NCBI GenBank assembly: GCA_958428545.1 | Contig: CAUAGM010000005.1 | Span: forward strand, 1 to 64,000 | Length of the DNA stretch: 64,000 nt | Direction: 5' to 3' | Origin: an uncultured Arcanobacterium sp. | Lineage (GTDB): Bacteria; Actinomycetota; Actinomycetes; Actinomycetales; Actinomycetaceae | Shown: positions 62,762-64,000 of the stretch, piece after piece | Position numbering within the stretch: position 1 is the first letter of the stretch | How the letters are laid out: each line of letters starts with the position of its first letter | Notes under the pieces: generated by a model | Seen by the model: only the letters and a program-made list of their open reading frames with translations | What the model was told of the DNA's origin: nothing | Database searches by the model: none | Made by a program: the position numbers and the translations under genes

Positions 62762-64000
62762 ATGTACAGTGGAGAGACAGGCCTCAGGGACATTCAGAAT
62801 ACAGCTGTCGGATGCGACTTCCTCACACACATGGTGGCCAATGGGTTGTGCACCGACACGGAATTGGACGGCCTTGTCAAAAACAATGTTCCCCTGCTAG
62901 CAGCAAACGAGAGTCTTGGTGGTCCCCTGGACGACAGGGCCGTTGAATCGCTTGTTCGACTGCTCAATCAAAACCCCGCCTCAGCACTGTCACCGAAAGA
63001 GCAGCCGAAAGAGGTCACACCTGCGTGGTGGAAAGAAACAGTCATCTACCAGATTTATCCACGGTCTTTTGCCGACTCCAATGGTGATGGGATAGGCGAC
63101 ATTCGTGGAATCATCAACCATCTGGATGACCTGGCTGATTTGGGTGTGGGAGCTTTATGGCTGTCACCCATCTTTGACTCACCCAATAACGACTTTGGAT
63201 ATGACATTCGTGACTACCAGAAAATCATGGATGAGATGGGGACGATGCAGGACGTTGACCGGCTTGTTGATGAGGCACATCAACGTAGTATTCGCATCAT
63301 CTTGGACCTGGTTGTCAACCATACATCTGACCAACACAAGTGGGCGCAATCGGCGCTTGCCGATCCGACGGGCGAAGCGGGTAAACGGTATATCCTTGTT
63401 CCCGGTACCCCCGACAATCCGCCAAACAATTGGACGTCTTTCTTTGGAGGCAGCGCATGGCGTTGGTATGCGGATGCCGGCGTGTGGGCACTGCATCTGT
63501 TCGACCCGACACAATTGGATCTGAACTGGGACAACCCGACTGTGCGGTGGGACGTCGCGCAGATGGTGAAATGGTGGGTTGACAAGGGTATCGATGGTTT
63601 CCGTATGGATGTCATCAACCTGATTTCAAAAGAACCGGGAATGCCGGACGGCAGCAAGACATACCAGCGTATGTATGGCCCCATGGGTATTGAGAACTAC
63701 AGCAATGGTCCCAGGCTTCATGACTATCTGCGCGAATTACGCCAAAATGGCTTCCGCAAAGAAGACGGCGACACTGCGGTGATGATTGGCGAAACCAACA
63801 GCCTTGGTTCTGAGGTGGGTAAGTTGCTGTCTCAGGAGGGAAACGACGAGCTGGATATGGTCTTTGTTTTTGACCACATCATGCCAGCGGGGAAAACCAA
63901 GTGGGATTCATACCGGTACGACCTGAATTACCTCAAACAGTGCTGGATGGATTTGAGCAACGGTGGTGGCGCCTTGGACTGGCCGGCGGTGGTTCTTGAG
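62762..64000 (+). CDS. GH13 alpha-glucosidase (oligo-1,6-glucosidase type), partial
   Basis: 413 codons are visible and the gene leaves the window. AAAGG lies 6 bases before the ATG, 10 bases after the GH31 stop. Residues 1-86 form an unusual extension. The GH13 barrel begins at WWKETVIYQIYPRSF with Ca-loop DSNGDGIGD. Conserved region I is LDLVVNH, the nucleophile is D283 in GFRMDV and the acid/base is E344 in MIGETN. Family members hydrolyse isomaltose, sucrose or trehalose 6-phosphate; specificity is unresolved. The extension has no signal peptide. Confidence 0.9.
   Translation, partial: MYSGETGLRDIQNTAVGCDFLTHMVANGLCTDTELDGLVKNNVPLLAANESLGGPLDDRAVESLVRLLNQNPASALSPKEQPKEVTPAWWKETVIYQIYPRSFADSNGDGIGDIRGIINHLDDLADLGVGALWLSPIFDSPNNDFGYDIRDYQKIMDEMGTMQDVDRLVDEAHQRSIRIILDLVVNHTSDQHKWAQSALADPTGEAGKRYILVPGTPDNPPNNWTSFFGGSAWRWYADAGVWALHLFDPTQLDLNWDNPTVRWDVAQMVKWWVDKGIDGFRMDVINLISKEPGMPDGSKTYQRMYGPMGIENYSNGPRLHDYLRELRQNGFRKEDGDTAVMIGETNSLGSEVGKLLSQEGNDELDMVFVFDHIMPAGKTKWDSYRYDLNYLKQCWMDLSNGGGALDWPAVVLE

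Overview
The window comes from the chromosome of a Gram-positive actinobacterium of moderate GC content. Supporting signs are the gene order tRNA-Gln, prs, rplY, pth, mfd, eno, a DivIC-like gene, DUF501, ppx and tRNA-Leu, the Rpf-like DUF348/G5 cell-wall protein, DUF501 itself, and many starts that sit 5-7 bases behind a -10 hexamer (leaderless style). The sequence fits a low-GC member of Actinomycetaceae or a relative such as Bifidobacteriaceae; I cannot fix the genus.

Layout. 1-306: end of a sortase-anchored surface protein and its terminator. 659-2880: an accessory type II restriction-modification unit (divergent methylase, controller and endonuclease), ending in an array of 11-mers that may be a transposon end, beside tRNA-Ala. 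3230-12260: lipoprotein, aldo/keto reductase, nicotinamidase-like protein with a very acidic tail, metG, tatD and an Rpf-like protein. 12398-13181: a NERD/zinc-ribbon gene broken at a G10 tract. 13342-20000: rsmA, ispE, a MarR regulator, an ABC exporter whose promoter spacer holds a C9 tract, an RHH protein and an SPFH protein. 20210-31972: the conserved housekeeping block. 32167-34348: Na+/H+ antiporter-like and MgtC-like membrane proteins. 34426-42372: a glycerophosphodiester-type locus with a secreted phosphodiesterase, a binding-protein ABC importer, a cytoplasmic phosphodiesterase and a LacI regulator. 42888-55397: housekeeping genes (BI-1, FKBP, greA, hemolysin III, uppS, xseAB, ispH, GT2, UPF0210/UPF0237, ychF). 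55407-64000: a visibly GC-richer sugar island that starts with a serine-recombinase fragment and carries a ROK regulator, MalFG-like permeases, a binding protein, and GH31 and GH13 glycosidases.

How the genes connect. ispE and ispH belong to the MEP isoprenoid route that feeds uppS and cell-wall lipid carrier synthesis. The 34-42 kb locus reads as one pathway: cleave phosphodiesters outside, import a phosphorylated product, cleave again inside. The sugar island reads as import of an alpha-glucoside followed by cytosolic hydrolysis; it has no ATPase of its own.

The most interesting signals are the long G/C homopolymers. One (12776-12785) switches a reading frame, one (18722-18730) lies exactly between the -35 and -10 of an ABC exporter, and a third (60493-60501) precedes the GH31 gene. 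Together they suggest phase variation in this organism.
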